A stretch of 64,000 bases of DNA from Sphagnum magellanicum (Eukaryota; Streptophyta; Sphagnopsida; Sphagnales; Sphagnaceae): positions 5,245,347 to 5,309,346 of the forward strand of contig CM038922.1 in NCBI GenBank assembly GCA_021904315.1. The letters run 5' to 3'. The notes under the pieces are model-generated. The model ran no database searches, had not been told where the DNA came from, and worked only from the letters and a program-made list of their open reading frames with translations. Positions 35,998 to 46,559 of the stretch are shown one piece after another. How positions within the stretch are numbered: the stretch's first letter is position 1; every line of letters starts with the position of its first letter. The translations under genes and the position numbers were made by a program.

Positions 35998-37755
35998 CAT
36001 TAATAGAAATCTTATCATTTGCAACCAGTTATTATGCAACTACATGCAACTAGGTGTTGTTTGCAACTACATTGGTTGTGTGTATAATTACAAAATTGAT
36101 ACAATATAATTTTGGGCCATATGGTTGTGTGTGCAACTAACATGCAACTAGTAATGTACAAAATGGAAACGTGTCATAAAAATCACAACCTAAACTAATA
36201 CATACCTACATCAATATACTAAATATATTTACTTAGGCTATGTATGATAGTCTCATAACTTTAATACTAAGGTTAAATTCATATTAACTAATGCTACCCA
36301 AGGCAACAAATTAGCTAAACCTAGGCCAAACTCACATTGGCTAAACTAACCATATTTAACAAACTAACTTTGGCTAAATTAACTATGGCTAAACTAAATA
36401 AATTAGTTACGAGGTTAAATTAACTAGTAAATTTAAAATTTTAGTTAATTTAATTACGATTAGTTGACCCAAAATTAATTTACTATTTAAAATTTTAATT
36501 AGGATTTATTTTAGAAAAAAATAGTTTATCCATCATTAATTTAGCCTTGTAATTAATTTGGCCATGGCTAATTTAAGCAAAATCATTTTATCCAAAAATT
36601 ATTAATCAAAATTAATTTAGCCCAAAATTTTTATATTATATTATTATCATTATAGTTAATCACATACAATGATTTTAAAATAATTATAATTGTACTTATA
36701 ATAATTAACATTAGTATTTAATAATGACTTGATTATTATTATTATTATTATTTGATGGATATTATTTAAATATTTTTATAATATTTTTATTTATGGTATT
36801 ACGTTTGTGGTTAGTAAATTACATGGGTTAACATATGATTATCTATTAAATTATTTATTAATAATTATTTAAATTAATATAATATTTTATTTATGATTAT
36901 TATTATCGTCCTTAATTTTTATTATAATAATATTATAGTATTGATCATTAATTATTGTAAAAATCATAATTATTAAAACATTATTATAATTATAAATATT
37001 TATATTTATATTTATTCACCAATTAATAATATCATCATTATATTATATTATTATTACTTATTATGTTTTAATACTTATACCTTAATTAATTTTATCTAGT
37101 GGGTAAATTAGGTTAATATGGTTAATTACATGTAGGTTGTAATTATATTGGTTACACTTGCAACTGAAATTTTTATCCCATAGTTTTTTGCCATGGATTC
37201 CAAATGTGCACATTATATAAATAAGTGCATTTGATTTGTTCACAAACCAAGTACCAAATGCTATTTGGGATGGGCCAACGAAAAAGGTTCAACCCAAAAA
37301 CAAGATTAGATTATTTTAAATTTACCTACCTACCTACCTACCTAATTCAAAAACAATAATTAATGAGTTTTAAAAATGGTCACATGTCACCACATAATTA
37401 GCCTTCACAAATGGACATGTCTCAAAATCCAATTCACCTTTTATTGGATGGCCAAGATATTATTAATTTATTAATAACAATGAATATTAAAATAATGTTT
37501 AAATGTCACATGTCACCATATAATTGAGCTTCACAAATGAACAGGTGTCACCATGGGCAACCCTTGTAAAATAATGTAAATGTATAAAGTATAAATTCAT
37601 ACCATACATACTATCCGCATACATATTGTCATATGTAAATGCTAGTTGTGTGCAACTTGTCTTATGCAACTATGGGGTCTAGTAGTTGCATGTGTCACAT
37701 GCAATTAAAAATTAGTTGCATATGGTAGTTGCAAAATGACATTTTTTTTTTAATG
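35998..37755. mobile_element. Non-autonomous CACTA-like element, 1.76 kb, nested in MITE
   Basis: The left end is CATTAATAGAAATC. The inverted right end is CATTAAAAAAAAAATGTC. ATA occurs on both sides (35995-35997, 37756-37758). Subterminal TGCAACTA motifs cluster at both ends, and the interior is AT-rich and non-coding with a CCTA array at 37321-37342. The MITE sequence continues across it, confirming the boundaries. Confidence 0.82.
37321..37345. repeat. CCTA tetranucleotide array
   Basis: A perfect run of ACCTACCT units about 410-435 bp from the right end of the enclosing CACTA-like element. Confidence 0.9.
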
Positions 37756-38457
37756 ATATGTGAATGTTCATAATTAATACACAAAAATCACACAATTTTA
37801 TGCAAAATTGCATCACGATAATTGCACGAATTTAATTAAAATGTAAATTATACATGTATTTCATATCAAAACATCATAAATAAATAAGACACACATTTAT
37901 ATAGAAGTTATATATATATTCGTTTTTACATTTTGAAACCCACGGGTTTTGCATTTGAATATTTTTTAATGATTTCGCATGGATTTTATTGAAATTTTTT
38001 ATATTAGAAATTTTGATGTATGGATTAGGTGTTGGTAGGTCTAAATTTTGTTAGTCAATACTTTCATGACATTAATGTTTCTAGTTTAACTCCATGAACT
38101 CACATGTGACGTTTGTTGGACTTATTTGAGAGATGTAAATAATAAAACCTTTAATTGCATCATTGCAAGTGCCAATTCTTTCACATTCAAGTCAAATATT
38201 TGGGTCATATAACTTAATGTAAGTGAATTAGGGGTTTAAAAGGCCAAGGTTGAAGTTATTTCATAGGTTCTTCAATAATCAAATGTTAATTAATTATAAG
38301 TTTTCATAGGTTTGCATATCAAAGGCTTGTTAAGTAATTTAATAACATTGTTAAACCTTTAACCCAATTGACAATTTTGATTATGAATACATTTGGGGTG
38401 AAACATAAAAACGATTTTTTTCAAGAATTGAAAGTTAAGCTCACATTATCACCTATT

Positions 38458-40885
38458 CACTCATAGAAATTGGCCAAATTTTAACCATTTTATTTATGAC
38501 AACATGTAATTATTAATCATTTGCAACTATTTTTGGACGTTTTTGTAACTAGTTCTTATGTTGGTCATACTTGTGACTACACTACACCTAATTTGCAACT
38601 ATTGTGGTTTTCATCCTCCCATGTGAACAACATTTAGTTTGATTTTTATCCAAGAAAAACAACTTATGTGCCATTAGCTGCAAATGTGACCAAATTAGTT
38701 GTAGCCCTATGAGTATGTAAAGGTGTATTTTGTGTATTCTAATGCATATAGTTGGATATATTTGAAGTTACAAATGTATATTTTGAATGCATATGAATGG
38801 CCATATTCCATGTATATTCAAAAATTATTATTAACATTAAATGGCTTCGATATTATGGATACATTAGGTGTATGTTTTGAATGTATTAAAATTTTATGTA
38901 GGACGTTTATTAAATGTATTGCAAACCATCTTACAAATTGATCCAAGTTGCCTTATTCTAATTTTTGAAATTATTACAAATAAAATTCATTATTATTATT
39001 TATTTATTTATTCTATTAATTATTTTATGATAAGAAAAATCTAATTTTAAATATTATTTTCGACTAAAATTAAGAAGTAATAATATTTTATATTATATAA
39101 TGATGATGATGAATATAATTTTCAAAGGACTAATGTACTTATTAAAAATTAATTAAATTTTTATTATAAAGGTTGTAATACCTATAACAAGTGACATAAT
39201 AATATATGTAATAATAATAAATAGCTAACGTAAGCTACTTACATATAATGTTATTATTATTATAAGCAATAAGTTATTAAAAATTATTACATTATTATAA
39301 TAATTTAAATAGTTAATATTTAGTTTTTAAGTTAACAATTCATAATTATTCAATAATTATAAGTAATTACCATAATTTTTTCATTTTCATTTTTATTATT
39401 TAATTAATTTATAATAATTATTATAATAGCTAGTAAGGATATTCATTAAATTATTATATAAATGAAAAATTATATTTATTGAATATTTATTATAATAATT
39501 CATAAATAATGATAACAAGTGAAATAATAATATGAATAATAATAATAAAATAGCTTGCCTTGGCTCTCAACTAGTTAGAATAATAATTCAATTAATGTTA
39601 TTGCTATATTTATATTTATACATTTATATTTATGATTATCTATAAAAATATAAAAAATTGGAGTAAATATAATAAAGTAGTTAACCTAGCCTAGGCTAAC
39701 TATTAATTATATAATTAGAGTTTTAAAAACAAGCATTTAATATTCATAATTAATAGTTAATTAAATTAGGTGATAGATCAAAATTGTTAATATTTAATTA
39801 AAATTAAATACGTACTACTATTTATTTATGTAATATACCTAATAATTTTTAATAATATATATTATTATAATTAAATTTCTCATCATATTATTATACATTT
39901 AAATTTATTGATGATTATTAGTATAAGTAATTAGTTAATTGGCTAGTTTATTAGTTTATTAGTTTATTAATTAATTAAGTAGTTCACAAGCTAGTCACTT
40001 ACCTATTGAATTATATAATTAAAAAAATGAAAATGAAATTAAAAATATGGGATAAACTTTTTTGTTGTAAGTAGTTTGTGATTAAACCTTTTTTTGTTGA
40101 AAACTATTTGCAACTAAAAAGTTTGTCCCATATGTTTTGTTTTTCATTTTCATCTTGAAAAGTATATAAGGTGTAAATTGTCTTACATTTTCATATTTAA
40201 AAACATGGACATATGAGATGAATATATCAAAAAGGCTTAACCCAAAATAAAATATTAATATTAATGTACCTATGCCTAACTTACCTACCTCTTTAACCCA
40301 CCTACCTACTTACTTAAGTAGGTATTTAACTTAGGTAGGTAAGTAGGTCCTACCTAAATAGGTGTCTAACTTAAATAGATGGGTATGTAGATCCTACCTA
40401 TGTATTTATCTACCTATGTAGGTAGATAAGCATGGGGATTAGGTACCTACCTACCTATATACCTAAATATTTATTTAAATTTATTTTGAAAGAAATCAGT
40501 TAATATGCCACATGGAAATTTCTATTGCACTGCATGTCATAATCTAAAACTATTTAAACATAAAAACTAAATGTCTTAAATTATTTCAAAATTATAATAA
40601 AATTATTTGAAATTATTAAAAGGTGGGACATATGGCAACACATCACTTGTTCCCATTGTTCACCAAAATAATCACATCCTAATCACAAACAATAATATGT
40701 ATATGGTTAGTCAAAGGATGAAAATGCATCTTGTTGATTTTATTTTCATCCAAAACTCCTTCTCGTTTGCAACTAGTGTTGCATGTGATTTGTCCAACAT
40801 GACTTACAATTTTAGTTGCAAATGTCACCAACAACTAAAAATTAGTCATATAAACTAATTGCAAAATGGTCATTTTCTACTAGTG
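38458..40885. mobile_element. Non-autonomous CACTA-like element, 2.4 kb
   Basis: The left end is CACTCATAGAAATTGGCC. The inverted right end is CACTAGTAGAAAATGACC. TATT lies on both sides (38454-38457, 40886-40889), one base longer than the usual 3. Subterminal words include TTGCAACTA. The interior is AT-rich and non-coding with a TAGG array. It splits gypsy RT/RNase H between SPI and LQQP, which rejoin cleanly when it is removed. Confidence 0.8.
40262..40470. repeat. TAGG/CCTA array
   Basis: Blocks of CCTACCTACC and TAGGTAGGTAAG, 415-620 bp inside the right end of the enclosing CACTA-like element. Confidence 0.88.
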
Positions 40886-41713
40886 TATTTTGCAACAACC
40901 CATCAAGGGGCAACCTTTTTAATTGTACATGAATTGGAACACTTTAAAGTTAAGAGTCATTTTTACTCAATTTGATGATGATGGTTGACAATTTGTAATG
41001 GTTTATGCCAATTGGTCCAACAACAAGGTGAAAGAAAAATATAATTCATATGAAAGGGAATGCCTCATTATTGTTTGGGAAGTTTTTTCGTTCCAATGTT
41101 ATCTTTCTTGTAGTCCATTCACATTGGTCATGGGATATTCATGAATATGTAGTTATTATTGCATATTTGCACATAGGTGAAATTTGGATTGGATTCACAC
41201 CCAAGGAACATGACTACATTGTGCATAGGGCCAAATAGTTCAAATGGGAAGGCAATTCTCTCATGTAAGTGTGGATGGAGGATGAGTGTGGGTTGTGCTT
41301 TGTCTAGAGCAACATGAGGGCCTTATATGGCATGTTCACAAGGAAATGGGTCACTTTGGGTTTTGACATGCCTAAAGTTTCTTTTAACAAAGGATTTAGT
41401 TGTAGGTTCAACAATTTGTTTCATAGTGTGTGGTGTGTGATTGAATGTAAACGTCATTCAATACATTCATCTACAACCATTGCCCATTGTGGGGCTTGGG
41501 TATCAATGGAGTTTCAATTTTGTTAGCCAAGTAAATTTGTTAATTCGACATAGTATGTTTTGTTATGATTCAAGTGGTTGGAGTTGATGTTAGTTCCAAT
41601 TTGTGATAATGAGGGAATTACACACACATTTTTGGACAAGGTGTTTAGTAGGTTTTGTGCACTAAGTGAAGTATTCATCAACCAAGGTACAAAATTTCAT
41701 GGGGAGTTCCAAA
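40886..41713 (+). pseudogene. Ty3/gypsy RNase H and integrase start, decayed
   Basis: Resumes with LQQPIKGQPF, then FTQFDDDGWQFVMVYANWS, YNSYERECLIIVWEVFSFQC (RNase H) and PFTLV. Near 41320 HVHKEMGHFG matches the H-x4-H zinc-binding start of integrase. Near 41660-41713 EVFINQGTKFHGEFQ matches the second catalytic Asp block of integrase (here N instead of D). It is cut at 41713 by the next element. Confidence 0.82.
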
Positions 41714-42049
41714 CATTATAAGGAATCCTTAAATCTATGATTATAGTAGTTATGATTGATATTGTAGTCATACCAAAAATTATATGACTAAGGGGCCTTT
41801 AGTCATGCTAGAGAAGTTTTGTTTAAGACAAGAAGCCATTGAATGTTCAATGTGGCATTTTTCATTTTGTAATCATAAAAGGACCATTGTCAAGTTATAT
41901 AGAACAAATCATAGAAGACAAGTAATATATATTCCTAAAGTTTCATGGTAATGAATGACTAGAATATGATTAGTAAATAATGGAACAATTTGATTGGTCA
42001 AATTTATATTTACATTAAAATATATATTTTGGATTGTTATAAAAAATAA

Positions 42050-42125
42050 AATTTAATAGATAGGTAGGTAGGTGGTAGTTTAACCTATTTAACTAATTAC
42101 CTTAATATAACCTACCTACCTTAGC
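42050..42125. repeat. TAGG/CCTA array
   Basis: AGGTAGGTAGGTGG and CCTACCTACC about 340-410 bp from the left end of the enclosing element. Confidence 0.85.
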
Positions 42126-42188
42126 TTTTTAAGAATGCACGTAGGTTGGAAGTATTAACAATTGAATCTCTCAACTCCCCAAGGATTA

Positions 42189-42609
42189 CATCACAAACTT
42201 ATTAGGCTTAATAAGTTCATACAATTTCATGTAAATTTTGATTTTCACAGGTTTGTAAAAAAATCTCACAAAATTTGTGCTTTGGTTAATATGAAATATA
42301 TTTGTATGTATCCAATATCTTCAAACAAAAGAGACATTGTTTTTTAATGACATACGTGAATGTTCAAGTTTAATATAGAAAATACATAGTTTTATTCCAA
42401 ATTACATCACTTTAATTACATGTATTTAATTAAAATTAAAATTATACGTACTTCACATAAGGACATCACAAATAGAAAAGACACATCATTTATACAAATA
42501 TATATATCATTTCATTTTTACATTTTGAAGCCCACGGATTTTGCATAGATATATTGTTTTATGATTTTCACATTCTATTGAAATTTTATGATATTATCAG
42601 TTTATGATG
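42189..42609 (+). mobile_element. TA-flanked MITE copy 2, 421 bp
   Basis: Begins CATCACAAACTT and ends TTTATGATG, with TA on both sides (42187-42188, 42610-42611). Homologous along its length to copy 1 (for example CAATATCTT, AATGACATACGTGAATGTTC, TTTTGCAT). Non-coding. Confidence 0.8.
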
Positions 42610-42704
42610 TACCAAGTTTATTCATTAATGGACTTTACCATCAAGAGGTGTCTAATTATTTTTTTCAATTTTATTTGATATGTTTATTTGATATCATTAC
42701 AAGA

Positions 42705-42830
42705 CCACAAGGTAGGTGGTAGGCAAATTGTATGATGGTAAGTAGGAGGTGAGTGGGTGGATGGGTGGGTGGATTGGGGGCAGGTAAGCAAAAAGGTAGG
42801 TAGGTGGGTGGGTCGGTTGGTAGGTAACAC
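42705..42830. repeat. GGTAGGTGGGTGG array
   Basis: A run of TAGG and TGGG units between the MITE and the interior of the CACTA-like element. Confidence 0.85.
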
Positions 42831-43505
42831 AATAACATATCTTGGGTTTTATAACCAGTTAATAAAACAACTATTGTCTTTTTTTTTATAATTGTAACTA
42901 CAAGTTCATGTTAATGACTATGTCATTCGAAAGGACACTATGGTGCCATGAAGCATGATGGTTTTATGATTGCAGTTAATATCACGACTTCATGGTTTTA
43001 CACAAATATCAAAGTTTCAAAAATGTATTTTTGATGTATTTTTAATCATCCAAAATTAGGTAATAACAAGATTCCATTTATTCTTGCAACTTTTGGTGAA
43101 TAATAACTTATGGTTGTGTGATGTTGACATGACATGCCACATGCAATGAGGTTGACAACACTTCATGGCTTGTGACACTAATTTCACGATCATGATTCAT
43201 TTCATTGAATTGATGAATTAATTTCATTTATTAGTTAATTGAAAATATTGTTGTCCTTTGCGAGTAATAATGACTCGATTTTCCATGTGATGATAACATG
43301 GCGTGCCATTTGGCAACAAGGCGTCATAAATTTTCATGGTAATCCATGATTTTTGTGACATCATAAATTTTTGTGTGTCTTGAATTTATGGCACCAATAT
43401 TTGTCATGGCATGCCATTAATTTTCATGTGCCATGAGGTTTTTGAAATCATGAATTCACATGCATATGTATGTGTATTAAACAATCTATTGTTAAATTGT
43501 AATTA

Positions 43506-43970
43506 CACTAGAAGAAATTCTTAAATCTATAACTCCATATATGACTAATTTTATAGTCATACTAGACATTATATGATTAAAGGCCTTTAATTGGAATGGA
43601 TGAATAATAAAGGACAACCAATCATTTAGTGTTTGACATGGCACTTTTTATCTTATAGTCATTAACGACAAGTCATAAAAGACAAGCCATTTATAATGCT
43701 AAAATGTCATGTAATGAATGTTAAAAATATGATTGGCAGACATTAAACCATTTGATTATTTGAATTTATATTTAGATTTAAAAAAATTCTGGATTATTAT
43801 TATTATGTAATAAGTAGGTAGGTAGGTAAGTAGGTAGGCAATATGTTTAAGTAGGTCAAAAAAGGCAAGTAAATAGGTAGTAGTCTAACCTACCTAACCT
43901 GATTTATGTAACCTATGTAATGTACCTTAGTTTAGCCTACTTATCTTACTTACATAGGTAGCTTCATTAC
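43506..43970 (+). repeat. Second CACTA-type left end with TAGG array
   Basis: CACTAGAAGAAATTCTTAAA at 43506 is homologous for about 300 bp to the left end at 41714. It is followed, at the same distance, by a TAGG array (43812-43950). It is either a nested second copy whose right end I could not find or an internal duplication. Confidence 0.6.
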
Positions 43971-44278
43971 AAAATATTTTATCAAGTTTGTAACCACCTC
44001 AAGTTTGTATAACTAGATGCGACTAGATTTGACATAATCATCTTAGGTTTTTTTTTTAAGCTTAACAATGTTTAGGTTAACCTAGGCTAGGTTTGTAAAT
44101 TGGTTTACAAACTAGTTCATCTTAAGTTAGCCTAAGGAGGTCTAGGTCTAGGTTAGGTTAGTAAGTAGTAGGTAGGTTGACCTAGGTCAACCTAGGGTGG
44201 CCAAGGTTAATTCAAGGCAAATTGTTTTGAGTTTTATAACTTTCTTTTAAATATAATTAGTATTAAAAAATGTGGTAG

Positions 44279-44341
44279 TGCAAAGGATGAGGACTTGAAC
44301 CCCAAAATGAAAGTGAGGGGTTCAAGTCCTCCTCCTTGCAA
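44279..44341. repeat. Hairpin with tRNA T-arm-like stem
   Basis: GAGGACTTGAACCCC and GGGGTTCAAGTCCTC form a perfect 15-bp stem with a 13-nt loop (44304-44316). Pairing extends outward with mismatches to about 25 bp. GGTTCAAGTCC resembles the tRNA T-arm/B-box, but no full tRNA can be drawn. Confidence 0.75.
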
Positions 44342-45352
44342 CTTATGATACCTAGGCCACGTGGCTTAGGTTAAGAAGTCTAAACTAGGCTTCTTGGGTT
44401 AGGAATCTAATGTTTGTTTTTAATTTAAGCCATATACCCTAGGTTGTTTAACATAAGTAATTAGCCTAGCTAGGTTAAGTTAGTTTGACTTTTGATTAGC
44501 AAGTTAAACTAGGTTGTTTAGCCTAGTTAGGTTATGCTAGGTTGACTTTTGATTATGTTAGTTACATGGGTTGAACTAAGTTGACTTTTGTTCATTTGCA
44601 ATGACTCATAACATGTTTATAGATTTTTGACACATGTCATCCATCCATCAAGGTATCTTTTGTAACACTTAGTCAAATAAAACAACTAAGTTGAGATGAC
44701 ATGTACTTTACACATCATACCAAAATTAGTGATAACATGGAATTTCATTATAATGAAAAAAAATTAAAATCCAAATTGTTAAAGTGACCAGGCTTTACAA
44801 TTGAACATCCTTTGCAATTAAATGGGTAAAACAACATGGGTTTAACAACTCATTAATCACTAGTCGCATATGTCTTTTTTTATTTGTATGTATTTGTAAA
44901 GGTCAGTTGCAAAACCCAAAATGTGTTGTTATGTAAATAGGTAGGTAGGTGGTCATGACATTACCCATGTCATTATACATTAATCATTTTGTATCCAATT
45001 TCCAACTAATTCCTCATATTATAGTCATTTCAAAAACATTTAAAACTACCATGTCATCATTATCCATGTCATGTTAAATAATAATAATTTTAGAATCATA
45101 TAAATGACAATTAAAAATCCACATCACTGTGTCCTTTGTCATGGATGTCTTATCAATTAAAAAAATTACGAACTAATGATTTCATTATTACCATATGTAA
45201 CATTATCATCCATTAGTGACAAAAACAACTCATTTATGACTATTTGTTTTTCCACATAGGATTAAAAGTTATATTATATGAGTATAATCATTCATAGAAT
45301 CATGGAAGACTTCTAATCATCTTGGTTACAAAGGTAAAGATTCCTTTTAGTG

Positions 45353-46350
45353 AAAAGTTGTGTGAGAAAACACTAATTGATCATTAAACAATTTCACAAG
45401 ACCATTTTGAAAGCACGTGGGTTAGTTCAGTGGATAGTGCAGATGGTGAAACAATGTTTACAAAAGTAAAGGTTTCAACAAGGCTATACTAGAGATTGAA
45501 ACTTGTAATTATCATGGTCAACCATGGGATATAGGTTGAGTTGACAAGCTTTTCTTACATCCTTTACACCATGTTTTCTAATTTTTATCCATGAGCCCAA
45601 ACTACTAGCCTCAATTCGTTGCAATATGATGGAAATAACTAATTTGGATGATCTATATGTATGATTTTATGCACATGTGAATAACATGTCATTATATTCT
45701 AACATGTAATGTTAATGGTTACATCATACATTTTCAATATCATGAAATTTCAATAGAATCCGTGTGAAAATCATAAAACAATATGTCCATGCAAAATTCG
45801 TGAGTTTCAAAGCATAAAAATGACATGTATTTTCTACTTATGACATCTTGATGTGAATGTGGACTTTACATTTTAATTAAATCCATGCAATTATTGTGAT
45901 GTAATTTTGGTGTGTTAAATATGAACATTCACATATGTCATTCAAATATAATGTATCATTCATTTGAATATTTAGGATATTGAATACCTATAAATACCGT
46001 TCATATTAACCATAATATGGAATTCATGTGATTTTTACAATAACCTATGAAAATTGGATTTTGCACAAAATTTATATGAACTTATGAAGCTTGGTAAGTT
46101 TGTGATGTATGAAGAATTTGGTAATTTCTTAGCATCAAGATACATTATGTTATGTCACTATTTAAAGAGGTGGTTATCAACCTTGAATTCACAAATTCAA
46201 GATAAGAGATTATGTATGTTTATAACAACATCAACTACGTTGGATGTAGGATGTGTTTTTTTGCATGTGTGAAAGGTATTACCTTTGACAATGTTATTAT
46301 TGGAGGGCCAAGGTAGCGAGATATGGAAAAGCCATGTGCAAAATTGAAGT
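45353..46350 (+). pseudogene. Ty3/gypsy integrase C-terminal part, interrupted by a MITE
   Basis: Resumes with LCEKTLIDH, then near 45490-45570 a decayed ETCNYHGQPWDIG block and near 45590 HEPKLLASI (conserved REP-LPSSI). After removal of the MITE 45722-46107 and one TA, the reading continues MVMKNL, HQDTLCYVTI, RGGYQP and DYVCL at 46108-46220, matching the region after the integrase core of this gypsy lineage. LLLEGQGSEIWKSHVQN follows at about 46292-46345. Many Gln positions are TAG or TAA. Confidence 0.8.
45722..46107 (-). mobile_element. TA-flanked MITE copy 3, 386 bp, inverted
   Basis: Reads CATCATACA at the left and ends TTTGTGATG, with TA on both sides (45720-45721, 46108-46109). It is the reverse complement of copies 1 and 2. 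Its removal restores MVM-KNL in the gypsy polyprotein. Confidence 0.8.
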
Positions 46351-46404
46351 TTGTCTCTTCCTAATGTGGATGGCCAAATTGACCCCTTTTTGGCTTTTGT
46401 CTTT

Positions 46405-46550
46405 GTTGGCCTTCAATGTATATTGTGTGAGCAATCTTTAGGGGCAACAATTATGTTGGTATGTGACCAATGTTCAAGAGGTTGCATATGGGATGCTTGA
46501 CACCACCTTTGAATGAATAAATTGGTAAATGGTTCTGTTTTTTATGCATG
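46405..46550 (+). pseudogene. PHD finger at the gypsy polyprotein C-terminus
   Basis: PHD fingers bind histone H3 tails. The sequence gives QCILCEQSLGATIMLVCDQC, then SRG; allowing one missing base near 46483, WHMGCLTPPLNE follows, and after one stop IGKWFCFLC. All eight zinc ligands are present (C-x2-C, C-x2-C, H-x2-C, C-x2-C; codons at 46417, 46426, 46462, 46471, about 46485, 46494, 46536 and 46545) with the usual Trp two residues before the last Cys pair. It follows the integrase directly and in the same orientation, so it is most likely the C-terminal domain of the gypsy Pol. Confidence 0.8.
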
Positions 46551-46559
46551 ACATAAACA

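Larger units (their letters stand above)
35823..38018 (+). mobile_element. TA-flanked MITE copy 1, split by a nested element
   Basis: Begins CATCACAAA and ends TTTTGATG, with TA on each side (35821-35822 and 38019-38020). Without the nested element (35998-37755) it is about 435 bp. Removing it rejoins gypsy RT residues QRV and MD across one TA, which fixes the target site. The same family occurs at 42189-42609 and, inverted, at 45722-46107. Confidence 0.82.
35290..38457 (+). pseudogene. Ty3/gypsy reverse transcriptase, interrupted
   Basis: DVFAFNLKELG near 35337, then LEDDNPIFKQPYKLNDVEKA, EYALTMVMLANKYIFGNW and CEDYSPMN. 35690-35820 has NYH-LPLRE, then DFHEKDYLYQWWFLLFKIKN and EFQRV. A MITE with a nested CACTA-like element intervenes (35823-38018). 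The RT resumes at 38019 with MD-VLVGLNF, QYFHDINV (the active site, normally YIDD), KCQFFHIQVKYLGH, IVKPLTQL and LKVKLTLSPI. The reading is cut at 38457 by the next element. Stops are frequent. Confidence 0.85.
41714..45352. mobile_element. Non-autonomous CACTA-like element, 3.6 kb
   Basis: The left end is CATTATAAGGAATCCTTAAA. The inverted right end is CACTAAAAGGAATCTTTACC. AAA lies on each side (41711-41713, 45353-45355). It interrupts gypsy integrase: EFQ to the left and LCEKTLIDH to the right join in frame after removal. It contains a MITE (42189-42609), several TAGG arrays and a second left-end-like sequence at 43506. No coding domain. Confidence 0.8.

Noticed and set aside
44279-44341. 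tRNA gene
   Set aside because: Only a T-arm-like stem exists; no acceptor, D or anticodon arms can be formed.
43506-45352. Element from 43506 to 45352
   Set aside because: The right end at 45352 matches 41714 better in terminal sequence and in target duplication (AAA). The triplet before 43506 is TTA.
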